From assembly GCA_958299035.1 (NCBI GenBank), contig CATQJL010000001.1, positions 29,677,521-29,741,520 of the forward strand: 64,000 bases of DNA. The letters run 5' to 3'. The position numbers were made by a program, and so were the translations under genes. Positions 9,001 through 20,300 of this stretch are shown here, piece after piece. The DNA comes from Cylicocyclus nassatus (Eukaryota; Nematoda; Chromadorea; Rhabditida; Strongylidae). The notes beneath the pieces were generated by a model. That model was not told the origin of the DNA. It worked only from the letters and a program-made list of their open reading frames with translations, and did not search any database. The first letter of the stretch is position 1. Each line of letters starts with the position of its first letter.

Positions 9001-11826
9001 CCTGCGTTGGTGTTAAAAGGGATCTTCCAATCATAAAAATCTCGTCCGATGGTCGGTGATTGTCTTCAATGTAGAAATCAGTTGGAATAGTGGAAAAGTA
9101 TCCGTCAATCCTGGCATATACTAAGTTGTTAGTCCGAGGAGGCAGAGTAACAGATTCGACCAATCGTACGGGATAAGGTACGTTCTGAGGTAGCATGATA
9201 CTATTGAGCTGGGTTAATTTGTGGGTTTGGTCTCCCACTATAAGCTGCTGCTTGTATAGGTCCAGTGTTACCTTCAGACCTAGCTCATTGAGACGTTGAA
9301 GGAAGTCTGAACCTAGAAGGGCTGGTGCTGGACACTCTTCATCCTTCAATACATGCATGTTGTGGCTTACTGCATGACCATTTATGATGACCGGTAATTC
9401 CACATGTGCCAACAATGTGATCGATGTACCGTTGGCTGCGAGGGCAATAGATGGGTTAGATGAAGCCGGCAGGGATTTGTTGAGGGATCGTAGGGTGGAT
9501 ACGGATACACATGAAATGGCCGAACCGCTGTCTATCAATGCCGTAACTGGCTTGCCGGAAAGATAGATCTTAATGTAAGGCAAGCGCGATTTCCTGGTAG
9601 ATATGGCATAAATACGTGGTATGAAAAGTCGTTCTTCTCTTATCTCCATCTCTTCCTGTGGTATAGCATTGATTTCTCTCTGTCTGCTCTTCTTCCGCGT
9701 AAGTGTATTCGCGAGATCAAACATAGCGGAGGCTGCGGCTGTGGTTGTTTTGCGGGCGAAGTACAACTTGAAGCCAATCACACATGCGGAAACCAGAATG
9801 AAAACAACGACGATGGGTACAGAGACCCACAAGATGAAATAGATTAGAGACCATTTGATTTGATTCACGCCTGCCGAAAGTTTCTCAGTGGCCGTTTGGT
9901 AGATGGAGTGAATAGATTTTCCCAGTGAAGTTTTGGCAGATCTGATCCTATCCAGGGCATCATCCAATATTCCTCGTTTTTGAAGTCGATTATCCAAATT
10001 CTCTTGGTCTTGTTCGAGGACCTGGAGATAGAATCGCGCGAACGGTGTGAAGTATCCATGACTCTGGGAGTAAACCGAAGGAGGATTGAAGAGGAACAGA
10101 TGAGCCGGTTGTAGGTTATTTGGGGGCAATACGTATTGAAGATGATGAGATCTCCTTTGAGGTAAATATGGGCAGGGAGTAGTGGCCGATATAGGGAGCA
10201 GATCTTGAGTTCCGGGTACAGCGAACCATATAGCATCATCAGCTTGTACGGGTGTAAGCACGTAGCAGGTGTCATTCACCCTGTGGTCTTCAAAAATCTT
10301 CTGTGGGTGCACAGGTCTGCAACGTGTCACGAAGAGTTCACTGTCCTGTAACGTTGCTACCACATCATTCCTCTGGAGGAGTTCTCTTGCTGCCCATGTC
10401 GGCTCTACAGTACTGAACGTGCGAATTCGCAAGGTGTTGAGGTACTGCCGATTACAAATATTATTATACGTTTCTCGATAATAAGAATCCACTTCACGAG
10501 CTTTCTTCGAAAGGTTTGGAGAGACAGTAGTCGTGGACTTTGGTGATGAGGGTAGAGGTCGTTGAAGCGTCTGGATTTGGAGCGTCGCCGTTTGGACGGG
10601 CAAATTCGGAGGTCTTATAGGAAGTCGTGTAGAGGGAGTTGCTAGAGGTCTTGGAGGCACTCGATGAAAGGACTGGCTGGGAGCTTGAGTTGGAGGGATT
10701 CTGGTGGAGAAACTTGGAGCCGTCCGAGGTCTTTCAGGTAAGGTGATTGGTAAAGGTTTCTGAGTCGATCGAGGTCGAGGAGTCTGGGTAGTTGTTGTCG
10801 GAGGTGCCTGAGTCGGCTGACTTGTGGAATCAAATTGAAAGACGTCAGCAACATAATCATCGGGATAATCAGTGACTTCATCGTAATGTTTAGTAGTAGT
10901 TGTACTTCTTGTCGTTGTAGTCGACGTGGTCGTTCTTCTTGTCGTGGGGGCTCTCGTCGTCGTCGTAGTTGTAATGATTGGTATTGGTGGCAAATCTTCC
11001 ACAGGTGAGGTAATGATGGTGTAAAAAGGGATAGGGATAGTGGACGTGTCGTTTCCAAGTACAATCCGAGCGGGTCCGAATTCTTCAGCGAGATATTCAT
11101 CAAAAATAGGACTTATGCCCATTTGCAAATCTCGTTGAGTAGAAAACTCTGCATACGTGTACATCCGGGTCTTGCGTACTTTTTCAAACTCCAGCAACTG
11201 TTTCCATCTGTACTCGGCATATCGTATGGTACGCAGCACGGTCAGTCTCGGATCTTCAGCAGCATAGAGTCTTCTACGAAGTTGGAAATCTCTGTTGGTG
11301 ACATTCCATTTCTCCATTTCTCTTATAATTCTTGGTTCCTTTATAGGCGTTGTGGCGAAATATGGCAGCTGTGTTAACTCCGTAATACCAAAAAGTCTTC
11401 GTATCAAGGGCTCTGATTGTTTAGGAATCATCTCGTATGATGACCTCGCTCCTGTTGAATCCGTGATATATCGGACTTCTCGTTTTTCCCGGCGATGTAA
11501 ACTTTCCTCCAAGATATATCGTTGAAGAGAGAGATGAGTAGGAAGTTGTGGGAAAATGAGGACGTGATGGGAAGTGGTTAGTGAAAATCCTGAGAAGCCG
11601 CATCTTACAGCTATCTCGGCATAAGCTGTTGCATCCGAGTAGAATTCAAAGGCTAGTTCGGACTGAGGAATTAACGCGAACTTGGCGGTGACATAGGAAT
11701 TGAAGGATCCAGCGAACTTGTAAGGGCATAGTGAAGGACTGTTAACAGGCTCCCACATGATAGTTTCTTCTTTCAGCAAACAGAAGCCGTCGGACAGGGT
11801 GCAATTCTGGAGGTTGGCCAAGGAGC
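6068..11826 (-). CDS. pol: Env-like C-terminal part fused to protease-RT-RNase H-integrase
   Basis: An uninterrupted frame of 1917 codons counted from a TTG at 11821; the real frame enters from upstream, so there is no true start here. Residues 1-690 are the envelope-like module (own entry). Residues about 748-855 are an aspartic protease (IDSGSA at 763-768, LLGSDFL near 836-842). Residues about 1065-1275 are reverse transcriptase, with LDFQQGFHQ and the catalytic YIDD near 1216. RNase H follows with IETDSS near 1361 and TDHSPLKALL near 1436. Integrase has an H-x-H/C-x2-C zinc segment (about 1564-1612, ending CKICQDRK) and D, D, E at roughly 1640, 1700 and 1731 (DVIGP, TDQGSNY, ESNGQVERAN). 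It closes with a GPF-type C-terminal segment. All catalytic residues I checked are present. It encodes the full replication and integration machinery of a Ty3/gypsy element. Confidence 0.93.
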
Positions 11827-12360
11827 TTATAACACATTTCCATCAAACGAAGCAAGATCTCCATATTCAAGAGTGTAGATGCTGCGCAAATAATGGTTCG
11901 TTCCCCATAGAGGTAGACTATATTGATCGTCTTCTACTTCGTTCGTGGCATAGAATCCAGGCAAAATTTGTTCCAGGTCGTGGTCATGGGCTTTACCAGT
12001 CGCTCTCATCTGGTCGCACAATTCACGGGTAACCGAAAGACGGAAACGCTCGACAATCTCTCTTTTTGTTCGTATATAAAGAAAGTTTGTAATTGCCACT
12101 TTGACGACATCGCGATAACATTTTGTCGCATTTACGCGCAGTGGTTCATCTGTTTCGGTGTAAAGACGGACTGGCATGCGCATTAGAGGTTCCTCTGACG
12201 ATACTGTACAATTCACTGGCACAGGGAGAGCAATGATGTTGGCAGATGGGTTAGTGCCACAGACCTGATATGACTGAGCTGATGCCAATGCGGTGAGCGA
12301 CATCATAGTTATGGCGACGATACACAGTAGATGGGATGCATTGAATAGCTGTCGAGGATT
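9750..12360 (-). other. Envelope-like glycoprotein module between Gag and protease
   Basis: The module runs from the end of the displaced ORF into the first 690 residues of the pol ORF. It opens with a hydrophobic, signal-peptide-like run (LLCIVAITMMSLTALASAQS), then cysteines and N-x-S/T sequons (NCTV, NATK, NCTL, NVTN, NDTS, NDTC). A furin-like REKR lies at pol-ORF residues 111-114. A Thr/Pro-rich mucin-like stretch spans about 284-435, a second Cys-containing domain 440-610, a dibasic QKRG at 614-617, an amphipathic segment, and a strong membrane anchor at about 657-685 followed by basic residues. This is the architecture of a class I-like membrane glycoprotein. No fusion-protein family was recognised from sequence alone. 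It lies in line with Gag and protease, not after pol. A frame break at about 11830 interrupts it. Confidence 0.7.
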
Positions 12361-12951
12361 GGATTCAGCAGGTGTCGGATATGGATATGTGCTTGTGGTC
12401 GGCATCTCCGGGTTGTAAGGTGGATTGCGGAAGGATCCTTGCCAATATGGTCCACCACGTGGCCTGCCTCTGAAGGGCCTTCTCCTGTTCGGATAAGTTG
12501 TTCCACGCGGCCGGTTATAGAAGTTGTATCCCGAGGGAAAGGGTCTTGAGCTTCCTCTGAAGTTCCCTCTTCCGCGCATTTGAGAAGCTGTAGGCCTGCG
12601 AGCTTGTTGAATCTTAAGCGTATTCAGCTCACGTTCCAGTCGGTCGAGCTTATCATCAGCGATGATGGCATTAATCGCGTGGATCGTATCTCGGTCTTCG
12701 TGCATTTCCTGCTGAAGTATGCGATGTTCTTTCTCAGCTGCGGCAACAACGGCATCAAAATCTTTGGCTTCTGGGAGACGTCGCATGGCCTTACGGATCT
12801 GTGGGTTGAGGCCTTTGATGAAGAAGTCTATAGCCATCTGATTCGTCATCCTTATTGATGCCTTGAAAAGCGAATTTGCACTTGTTGTAGACCTTCTGCG
12901 CAAATTCGGCGACACTATCTTTTCCTTGAGTGATGTTATGAAGTTCGTCAC
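11827..12951 (-). CDS. Displaced-frame segment: Gag C-terminus, basic nucleocapsid, start of Env-like module
   Basis: This open frame overlaps the Gag ORF by about 160 bp. It becomes the continuation of Gag near 12845 (MAIDFFIKGL, IRKAMRRLPEAKDFD) and holds a helical linker, then an Arg/Gly/Pro/Tyr-rich basic region (RGRGNFRGSSRPF and similar; no CCHC knuckle) expected to bind RNA. From about residue 205 it carries the signal-peptide-like hydrophobic run and the first ectodomain cysteines. It stops at TAA near 11827 while the homologous module continues in the pol frame. Moving from Gag into this frame needs +1; leaving it needs -1, so Gag and Pol themselves are in the same frame. I have not joined the pieces. 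Confidence 0.8.
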   Translation of the reverse strand: MTNFITSLKEKIVSPNLRRRSTTSANSLFKASIRMTNQMAIDFFIKGLNPQIRKAMRRLPEAKDFDAVVAAAEKEHRILQQEMHEDRDTIHAINAIIADDKLDRLERELNTLKIQQARRPTASQMRGRGNFRGSSRPFPSGYNFYNRPRGTTYPNRRRPFRGRPRGGPYWQGSFRNPPYNPEMPTTSTYPYPTPAESNPRQLFNASHLLCIVAITMMSLTALASAQSYQVCGTNPSANIIALPVPVNCTVSSEEPLMRMPVRLYTETDEPLRVNATKCYRDVVKVAITNFLYIRTKREIVERFRLSVTRELCDQMRATGKAHDHDLEQILPGFYATNEVEDDQYSLPLWGTNHYLRSIYTLEYGDLASFDGNVL

Positions 12952-13501
12952 GCAGATTACTCAAGTAGGCGTCGTTCTTGAATTTCTTCGCCAAAGTAGT
13001 GACAAGAGTCTCCCAGTCAAGGTTCTGCACATTTTCGATATTATTGTACTTGATGCGCGCCGGTCCAGTAAGATACATAGGCAACAGAATTTTGGCCTTA
13101 GGGTGTGGAATACGAAGGCGTTCGATGAGATCTCTGTACTCTTCCAGAAACTCCTCAAATGTACGGTCTCCTATGCCTGAGAACTTGACGAGTCTATCAC
13201 CCAAAAGCCTGCATGTCTGATATAGGCTCAGTTGATCATTGTTTGCTTCCATTGTTGATTGCGTAGATTTGGAGGATGTGCTTTTTGTTCCTTTGTAGTC
13301 TTTTCTCTCTGGAGGTGGCTCAGCACTGGTGGATCGTCTCGGTGATTCTGGCTTTCCTTCCTTTTTCTCTGGAGTCCAAGAACTTGTGGATGGACGACCT
13401 CGCTGTTCAGTCTTCTTCTGCCTTTCCAAAAGTCGTTTCTCACGCTCCGTAAGTTTCTTAGTTTCCAGTTTGGATGGAGATTGCACCAAGATGAACTTAC
13501 G
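12791..13501 (-). CDS. gag: Retroelement Gag, capsid region
   Basis: The frame encodes a basic, Lys/Glu/Ser-rich N-terminus followed from about residue 75 by a retrotransposon-Gag capsid domain, with landmarks RLVKFSGIGDRTFEEFLEEY, LLPMYLTGPARIKY, WETLVTTLAKKF and DSVAEFAQKVY. It forms the particle shell. There is no ATG at the N-terminus in this frame: it stays open upstream into a pyrimidine-rich tract ending CTGTCCAAG at about 13520, so a spliced leader exon or a non-AUG start is likely. The capsid domain runs out of frame at about 12845, where the sequence continues +1. Confidence 0.85.
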   Translation of the reverse strand, partial: RKFILVQSPSKLETKKLTEREKRLLERQKKTEQRGRPSTSSWTPEKKEGKPESPRRSTSAEPPPERKDYKGTKSTSSKSTQSTMEANNDQLSLYQTCRLLGDRLVKFSGIGDRTFEEFLEEYRDLIERLRIPHPKAKILLPMYLTGPARIKYNNIENVQNLDWETLVTTLAKKFKNDAYLSNLRDELHNITQGKDSVAEFAQKVYNKCKFAFQGINKDDESDGYRLLHQRPQPTDP

Positions 13502-15016
13502 GGTCTCGGGGGATTGGAACTTGGACAGCAGTGTTAAGAGAGAGAAGGAGAGAGAGTAAGGAAAAAGGAAAGATATGAATATTATGGATTTTTTTACACA
13601 AAAGTAATAAGAAATTGAAGGAGAGAGAAAAATGAGAGAATAATATTTTCAGAGAAACTCAGTTTCAAAACAAGTTCAGGTTTTGGACTACACAATAATA
13701 TCACTCTGTGAAAACTTGAGAGAGAAAACTAACCAATATCAATACTAATACAAAAGACTCACCTCCTATTACTGGAAGTTGAAGGAGGGGATAGAAACTT
13801 GAGTTGAAATTGAGCGCACCAGAGGATGAGAGTTTGATGATTGGCTTCTAACCTAAACACATAAAAGCGGAGCGACAATTTTGAAGGCTCTTACGTACAC
13901 TACTATAAATCAGATTAAAACCTACCGCACGGGGCACGATCGGAATTGCGAGTAAGGAGCAAAGGCTCCTCCTTCAAACTTAAAAGAGCATTTGTGCAAA
14001 AGTACAAAATGGAAAGAATAATGAGGGGAGCCCGAGGCCACATAAATTTCGGAGTCTACGATTCATTGCAGCGAGGTTAAAAGTGCACGAGCGGCGAGCG
14101 GAAACAAATCAGTTACGATAAGCATCTTTGCAGCGAAACTGCTTTACACCTAAGGTCTATGGGCAATAATTCACAAATGTCAGGTTTACGATGCCATAAC
14201 TCAAAGGGCGCGGCACTAACTTGCACTTTCTGTTTTGCAAGTCGAACTTTCGCAACCACAATGAATGAGCTTGCACTCCTGCAATCGCTGCAAATTTTGC
14301 ACACTTGAGAGAATGAGTAAAGACTAAACGTTACCATTACAGCTCAGACGTAGAACAATTGCGTACCTTCACCTGTTTCTTCCAGAAATCTGAACATACG
14401 ATCACAAAAACATAAACAGCAAGCAAAGCAAAGCGATAAAACACATTAAATACATTTTCTGGAACGCTCAAAACATTAATTTGCTAACTTTATCCGCGAA
14501 GTTGAGCGTCACCTGCGCAGGGTTTTTCTTTCTCGCTCTCTACGTTACCCGTCGGAGTTTTCCTCCCAGTCACTTATATTTGTTTCCTTTCCACTATTCT
14601 TTCGGCATTTTCTTCCTTCGCGGTTAAAAAAATGAGCGAGTGTGACTGTCATCTTGCCGATTATTAGCTGAAACTTACTAAGCATGCAAAAGCAGAAGCG
14701 GTGATCGTATGCACAGCCAAGGATAGCATAAACCAAATACAAATGTAAGACAACGAGAAAATATGATAGATTTTGCGTGGCGCCATTGCAAAAGCTATCA
14801 TGCATTGGTAGTACTTCTATCTCGTGTCTCTCACTCGAAACCTTCTTCTCACTGTTTCCAACAATTTCGCCGATGTTGTTATCTCTCCAATTTTCGTAGC
14901 TCATAAATTCCATGATCTCGCCACCGTGAGTCCACAAATTTCCGCGATCTTTCCGATTCGTCATCCCGCTGGTTTTCGCCATCTTATCGATTTTCGAAAT
15001 CTCGCCGGAACCTCCA
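13502..15016 (-). other. 1.5-kb leader of the retroelement with a leader ORF
   Basis: Between PBS and Gag the leader contains an ATG ORF of 145 codons at 14545-14982, starting only 35 bp inside the 5' LTR. Its first 50 codons (from MAKTSGMTNRKD) are hydrophilic; the remainder looks noncoding. A donor-like AAG/GTTTCG lies near 14843 and a pyrimidine tract with AG precedes Gag at about 13520. A spliced start exon for Gag is possible but unproven. The 13550-13760 part is purine-rich (GAGAGAGA). Confidence 0.5.
14999..15016 (-). other. Primer binding site
   Basis: Directly after the 5' LTR, in element orientation, comes TGGAGGTTCCGGCGAGAT. The leading TGG complements a tRNA CCA end. The primer tRNA could not be named; the complement implies an acceptor strand ending CGGAACCT-CCA. 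Confidence 0.75.
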
Positions 15017-15449
15017 TATAACGCCCGCGGTTCCGAAGTGTAGACTTTAATTTTATGTGCAAGCGGGCGCCGACATTGTTGATATTCATACGCAACTCCG
15101 ATCCTTTACATCTCCGTTCCTACTCTTCAAAACTAAGAATCTTTTAACCACACCTTTATCTATAAGCAGCAAAAGCAATGCGGAATAAATATATAAAGCA
15201 CATTAAAGAAGGAATATGGGAAATTGCAAAGCAAGTACATGATTAGGCACATTAAACACCACAATAACAGCGGACATACTTCAAAACAACATTCACTCAC
15301 GAGGGTCCAGACGGGAAGCGCGCAGCCACAGGGGAGAGGAGGCCGCTCTCCAGAGCCGAGCCATTCCAACTCCGACTCTCTAAAGCTCCGCCTCCCGCCG
15401 ATGGCTAGTGACTTGCACTTTTGACTTGGAATTTTATTCGCGCTTCACA
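15017..15449 (-). repeat. 5' LTR of the retroelement
   Basis: The second, identical 433-bp LTR. It is flanked outside by AAAT (15450-15453), matching 4428-4431. Confidence 0.95.
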
Positions 15450-15595
15450 AAATCCCGAATAAAGCAGGTCGCTGATACGGTTATTCACGTACTATTGCAA
15501 CGATTGACAGTAGGTTGTGAAAGACCAGGCCCAAGAAGGCTGGTTCCAACCGTTGAATTCCACAAAGCTCAACAAAACGAGGAGAGCAAGTGAAT

Positions 15596-15755
15596 GGCAA
15601 TGAGCGGGCTGCGATAAGCGGCAGTGAGCGGGCAGCATTGACTGGCACTCAGCGGGCTGCCTTAATGGACGTGAGCGGGCTGCTGTAAGCTGGCAATGAT
15701 CTGGAAGCCACATGGCATTCAGCGGGAATCCATAAGGCAGCGATAAGGCACGGTG
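15596..15755 (+). repeat. Minisatellite, about 24-bp unit
   Basis: Degenerate units of the form GTGAGCGGGCTGCNNTAANTGGC repeat about six times, for example AGTGAGCGGGCAGCATTGAC, ACTCAGCGGGCTGCCTTAAT and GTGAGCGGGCTGCTGTAAG. Confidence 0.7.
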
Positions 15756-15759
15756 GCTT

Positions 15760-17340
15760 TTGGTGGGGATTGATGGTGGCTTTATGGCTGCCGGCTGAGA
15801 GCTTTCAATTGTCTGAGCAGGTAGAGACCATATAGCTTTTTTGTAGTCGCTCTGAAGGATGCTTCGGAGCAGATTGTAAATAAATGAAGTTTGCTGGTCG
15901 TGTTGAAGTCGCATTTTCCTGTGTAGATAGTAGACGCGCAAATTTTCGCGGTTCTACTCAAAATGCATATAAGTTGATGGAATACTACGGCTATCAAAAC
16001 TTCGTCAAAATGGCTCCGTTGAACATTGAAAAAGCATAAGCTGAGATTAGCGTTTAGGCACGAAAAATGAGCAATCATAACATGGAATACCAGATACAAT
16101 TAACTCAGAAATTGATAATTTTTAACCACATGCAGAAGGCCTATATCTAAAAAGCGAATCGCTGATGTCAAATTCTTGCTTCAGCCATTATCAATGCTAG
16201 CAATCTTCGCCTCTAGCATTTTCTTGAGTTCTCTACATACAGATTATGTCATCAAAAGCACAATGTAGCAACCCTACTAACTAGAACTGAGAATTAACTT
16301 TTGCTAGAAACGGTTACAAGGGCACTCGCTTCTCAAGAACTTCTATATTTGAATATAGTCAAATCACGTTTGTGCTGTGCATTAGCAACTTTGAAAAGAA
16401 ACTTCGTATCTGTTAGCATGTTATTTGATGTACACTGTTTGTGGGCCAATGCTTGGGAAACAAGAAAAAAGCAAGAAGTGAATAAACAGAGAATATTTGC
16501 TACTTCCAGTACATAAAGGTAAATAAAAGAGAGATGACACATAAACTGTAAAAAGCAAAGGCTGAAAAACTTTTGAGTACCTAGCGGTTGCTTCAACCTA
16601 CCCGCATTGGTATAAAACAGCCAAAGGCTCCCGCGAGATGACTACTTCAATGCCATGCTATCAATGCTTACTGTTTATTTTGTTATTAATAGGCCAATAA
16701 CTTACAATATTGTTTTTAGGTTCTTGCTGAAAAGCCTTCGTAAAGTAGCTAATGCACGAAGTTACAGATGCCAGTAAACTTTCACGTAAAACGCTCTGTA
16801 TCGCTTACGCATATTTCATAATACATACGTACGAGTGTATGTAGTACGGATGGGGGTAGGCGGGAAAACAAACCATTTTTTTCCGCAATTCGTTGCTGCT
16901 ATAATAGGTCAACAATTTCTGATGCCGCTTGTTGATTTCTTCTTTCGCCAAAGAAGCAGCAATCCATCTTTAAGACAGAAAACGGCAATAAATGTTCTTG
17001 TCAAAATTGATGGACTTTTCTTAGAATTCTGCGAGCGAAGGGTGAGATGTGAGCAAAATGCATTTTCTGATGCGTTCTCATCCTGGTGATTGTGCCGTTG
17101 TGAGTAACAGCACGAGTTTAAAAGTGGTAGTGCTTTGAACTGGTCTATGTGATCTGTAGAACCATGTCTCCATTCTTCATCTACACACAATGATTTCCAC
17201 TGCGAGATGGTACCCAGAAAAAATTCGTGATATTAACGCCATTCTTAAATGAATAACTTATCGTGAGTAGGAGAGATGATTTACATCGCACATACGTGTT
17301 GCATCTGTTTTTACCAAATCATATTTACAGATTGGCATTA
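15760..17340. other. Gene-free stretch upstream of the CC-module gene
   Basis: No exon with splice support was seen on either strand. It presumably includes the promoter of the gene starting at 17346; no TATA box or operator could be assigned. Confidence 0.45.
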
Positions 17341-17345
17341 TCACG

Positions 17346-20300
17346 ATGAAGTTTTTGCTTCTCATAATTGTGACACTTCCAACCTCAAATGGTGAGTTCA
17401 CTGTTTTCTCAAAACATAGGGCAGATTACAAGTGAAAGTTCTCCTCCAAATCTGTCTGATCAACGTTTATCTTGCAAATCATCTATATGTTTGACTTTGT
17501 TGACGTCCACTGGGTTTGAAATCTACAATCCAAAATCGTAAACCTTATTTTGATAATGGTACATAACGTTTGGTCACAATCATTCATTACATATGCTACA
17601 GTTTGCAAAGAAATGTTTACACATCATAATTATATTGCCATAACTACACCGTTTACAACAAATGATACTTACAAGGAAAGTACCTAACATAGCTCGGCCT
17701 TCTGGCAAGGGACATATTCTAAATCAGCTTCAAACGCTAATTCCAAATATGCTATTTCTAGCTGCCACTCCCCATTCTTATGCGAGTTATGGGCTTTATA
17801 CTGCGCAAATTTGGCATGCTCATCGACTCACGGGCATCATGTCAACATCATCCAAGTGCTGATACACCTGCGTTAAGCTTTTTTGGTAAGAAAAGATTGG
17901 ATTTGTAATATTTCGACAGCTCAACACTTTTTTTTGCAAATTTTTATCTACACGCAGTCTTCTCATGTTCAGCAGTATGCCAATTTTGCCTAGGAAAAAG
18001 TCCATAACTCGTTTCGGAATAGTGCGCGGCAACTAGGAATAGATTATTTGGAATCAGCGTTTGAAGCTGATTCAGAATATATATGCCTTTTACCAAAAGG
18101 CCGCCGAGCTAAGTTAGGTAGCTTTCCTTATTAGGCCCGTATGCACGTACAGTAAGTTTCGACCCGCTTTAGGCGGAAATTGGACTGGCGCGAGTCCGCC
18201 TCGCTACAGCTCGCGCCGTTTCGCAGCTACAGTATACCCTATCGTGCTGAGAACCCATGTCTGCGTCTCTTCAATCTTCCTAGTCTTTACTTGGCAAAGT
18301 GCCAGCGCTATGCGCCCGCGAAGCCTCCAGCGATGCGCATGCGCTGCTCCACGTAGAATGTCTCGCCTAATCCGGGATGAAACCGACTGTACATCCCCGC
18401 TGGGGAGGGGAGGGGATCTGAGAGGGGATGCGTCATATCTCGCTACTCTACGTATCTTTCTTCTTTCTTTTCTATCCCGCTTATGAAGGTTCTCATACCC
18501 TTATACCTGCGCATAATGGATGCCAGGTTACTTCCATACAAGATTGGTTTTTTGCCAATCTGTGTGATCCCCTAGAGATCCCCAGGGGATCCCCAGGGGA
18601 TCACCTCTCATTTTCGAAGTCATTTATCTTCCTGAGAATTCAATGGAAACCCCGTAAAATTGTACCGAGGATATACTACGGCACTGCTAGGCATGTTTAT
18701 GATAGAAGAAATATGTGAAGATTGTGAATTTTTCGATGATTGATCCCTAGCTTTCGAGCCAGGGATTACCGAAGATTTCGATATCCTGAGATTTCACTTA
18801 TTTCTACTACAAACATCTTTAGCAGTGCCGTACTATATCCCCAGTACAATTTTAAAACGTTTTCATTGAGTTTTCAGGAAGATAAATGGCACTGAAATTA
18901 CGAATTTTTACTATTTTGGGGGATCCCCAGGGGATTACCCAAATTAGTAAAAATCTAATCAGTTATGCCAGTAACCTGGCATCAATTATGCGCAGGTATA
19001 AGGGCATGAGAATCTTTATAAGCAAGATAGAGAAGGAATAAGAAAGATACCTAGAGTAGCGAGATATGACGCATCCCCTCTCAGATGCCCTCCCTTCCCC
19101 AGCGAGGATTACGTGCATATTGGCCTTAGAGTTAAGTAGAGTATGTAATGATAATGCGTTGATAAAATCATATGCGTTTTTTCCAAACTATGATATCAAC
19201 CAGATATTGATGTATTATTTCGAGTGCAGGTAGAAAATTTGCAGCACTTGTTTGTAAACACAGGCTTTGGAGGTTGTGTTTTTGCTTCTCTTACATGGGA
19301 AGGATACCTGGTGACCGCGGCCATTAAAATGCGATGTATATTATAAGGTGCGTCTCGAAACGCTGATTCCATATCTGCGAAACATCTTATCTAAAGGAAC
19401 TTATGCGCCTTTTCTGGCAAAAATTTGCGTACTTTTGGATAGTCAAAGTCACCAAATTTGTCCTAATTTTACTGTTTGATGCTATCATAGAGAATCTCAG
19501 AGGGCGTAATGTTGTATCTGTTCTGCTATCAAAAAAGAAGGACAAATTTTTATTGATGACTTTGACCGTCCGCAGCAGCCCAATTCATTCTTGAAAGACA
19601 ATCATAACTCCATTTAGATCATTGTTTCGCAGATGCGGAAGACAATTTTCGAACCCGCATTGAAAGGCACATTTTTTGATATACAAATCAATTTGAATGG
19701 CCATGGTCACCAAGTATCCTTCTCTTGTTAGTCTTTATGTATTTCTTTTTGAAAGAGGGAACACGAAAAGAAAAAGCTTGTGTAACATGATGGCCTAGGT
19801 CACAGACTTATTTAGCGTTTTCATTAGTTGGTATTACGGAATGTAAGGGAACTTTAACGACCTCCAAGCGTCCGAGTTACACTGAAGACCAAATGGAAAA
19901 GCGAACCCTTGATCAGCCATTGACTGCTATTGAATATTTCACAAAGTGTTCCAAGTGTGCATTTGCAGTATAGAAAATTTTCTGCCTATCGAACGAAGAC
20001 AGTTCTCGAAGCTTACACTAATCACAAAACTTTGCACTGGTATAAAAACTTCAGAAAGACTTTATTAGTTCCAGCTCTGTGTAATTGCTTCCGTAAAAAC
20101 AACATCTATATAACAAGTAACATAAACACCAGCTCATTGTTTGTGCTATACAAAATTGATGGCAACTTTTTGTGAAAATGACATTTCGACTTTACTTGTT
20201 GTCAAGGTGGCGGTAGAGCTTCACAATGTTCCCTATCAAAAAAGAAAAAACAGTATAAATTTTAGGCAAGCGAAAAAATTTTTTGTAGACATGCGCCATC

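Larger units (their letters stand above)
4428..15453 (-). mobile_element. Complete Ty3/gypsy-type LTR retroelement with envelope-like module
   Basis: The element proper spans 4432-15449 (11,018 bp) and is flanked by the 4-bp target duplication AAAT at 4428-4431 and 15450-15453. Reading on the minus strand the order is: 5' LTR (15017-15449), PBS directly after it, a 1.5-kb leader, Gag, an envelope-like glycoprotein module, aspartic protease, reverse transcriptase, RNase H, integrase, a 0.5-kb spacer, a separate zinc-cluster ORF, a purine-rich PPT, and the 3' LTR (4432-4864). The LTRs appear identical at every position I compared, so insertion was recent. The polymerase order RT-RH-IN and the motifs (YIDD, integrase GPF near the C-terminus) place it in Ty3/gypsy. 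Envelope-like genes normally follow pol in such elements, so the order here is unusual. Confidence 0.93.

Noticed and set aside
10642..11103. 153-codon frame inside the envelope-like region
   Set aside because: Same strand but a different frame from pol; shadow of the Thr/Pro-rich coding sequence.
14999..15016. tRNA-like 3' end
   Set aside because: Only the acceptor-type end is present, exactly at the LTR edge; it is the primer binding site, not a tRNA gene.
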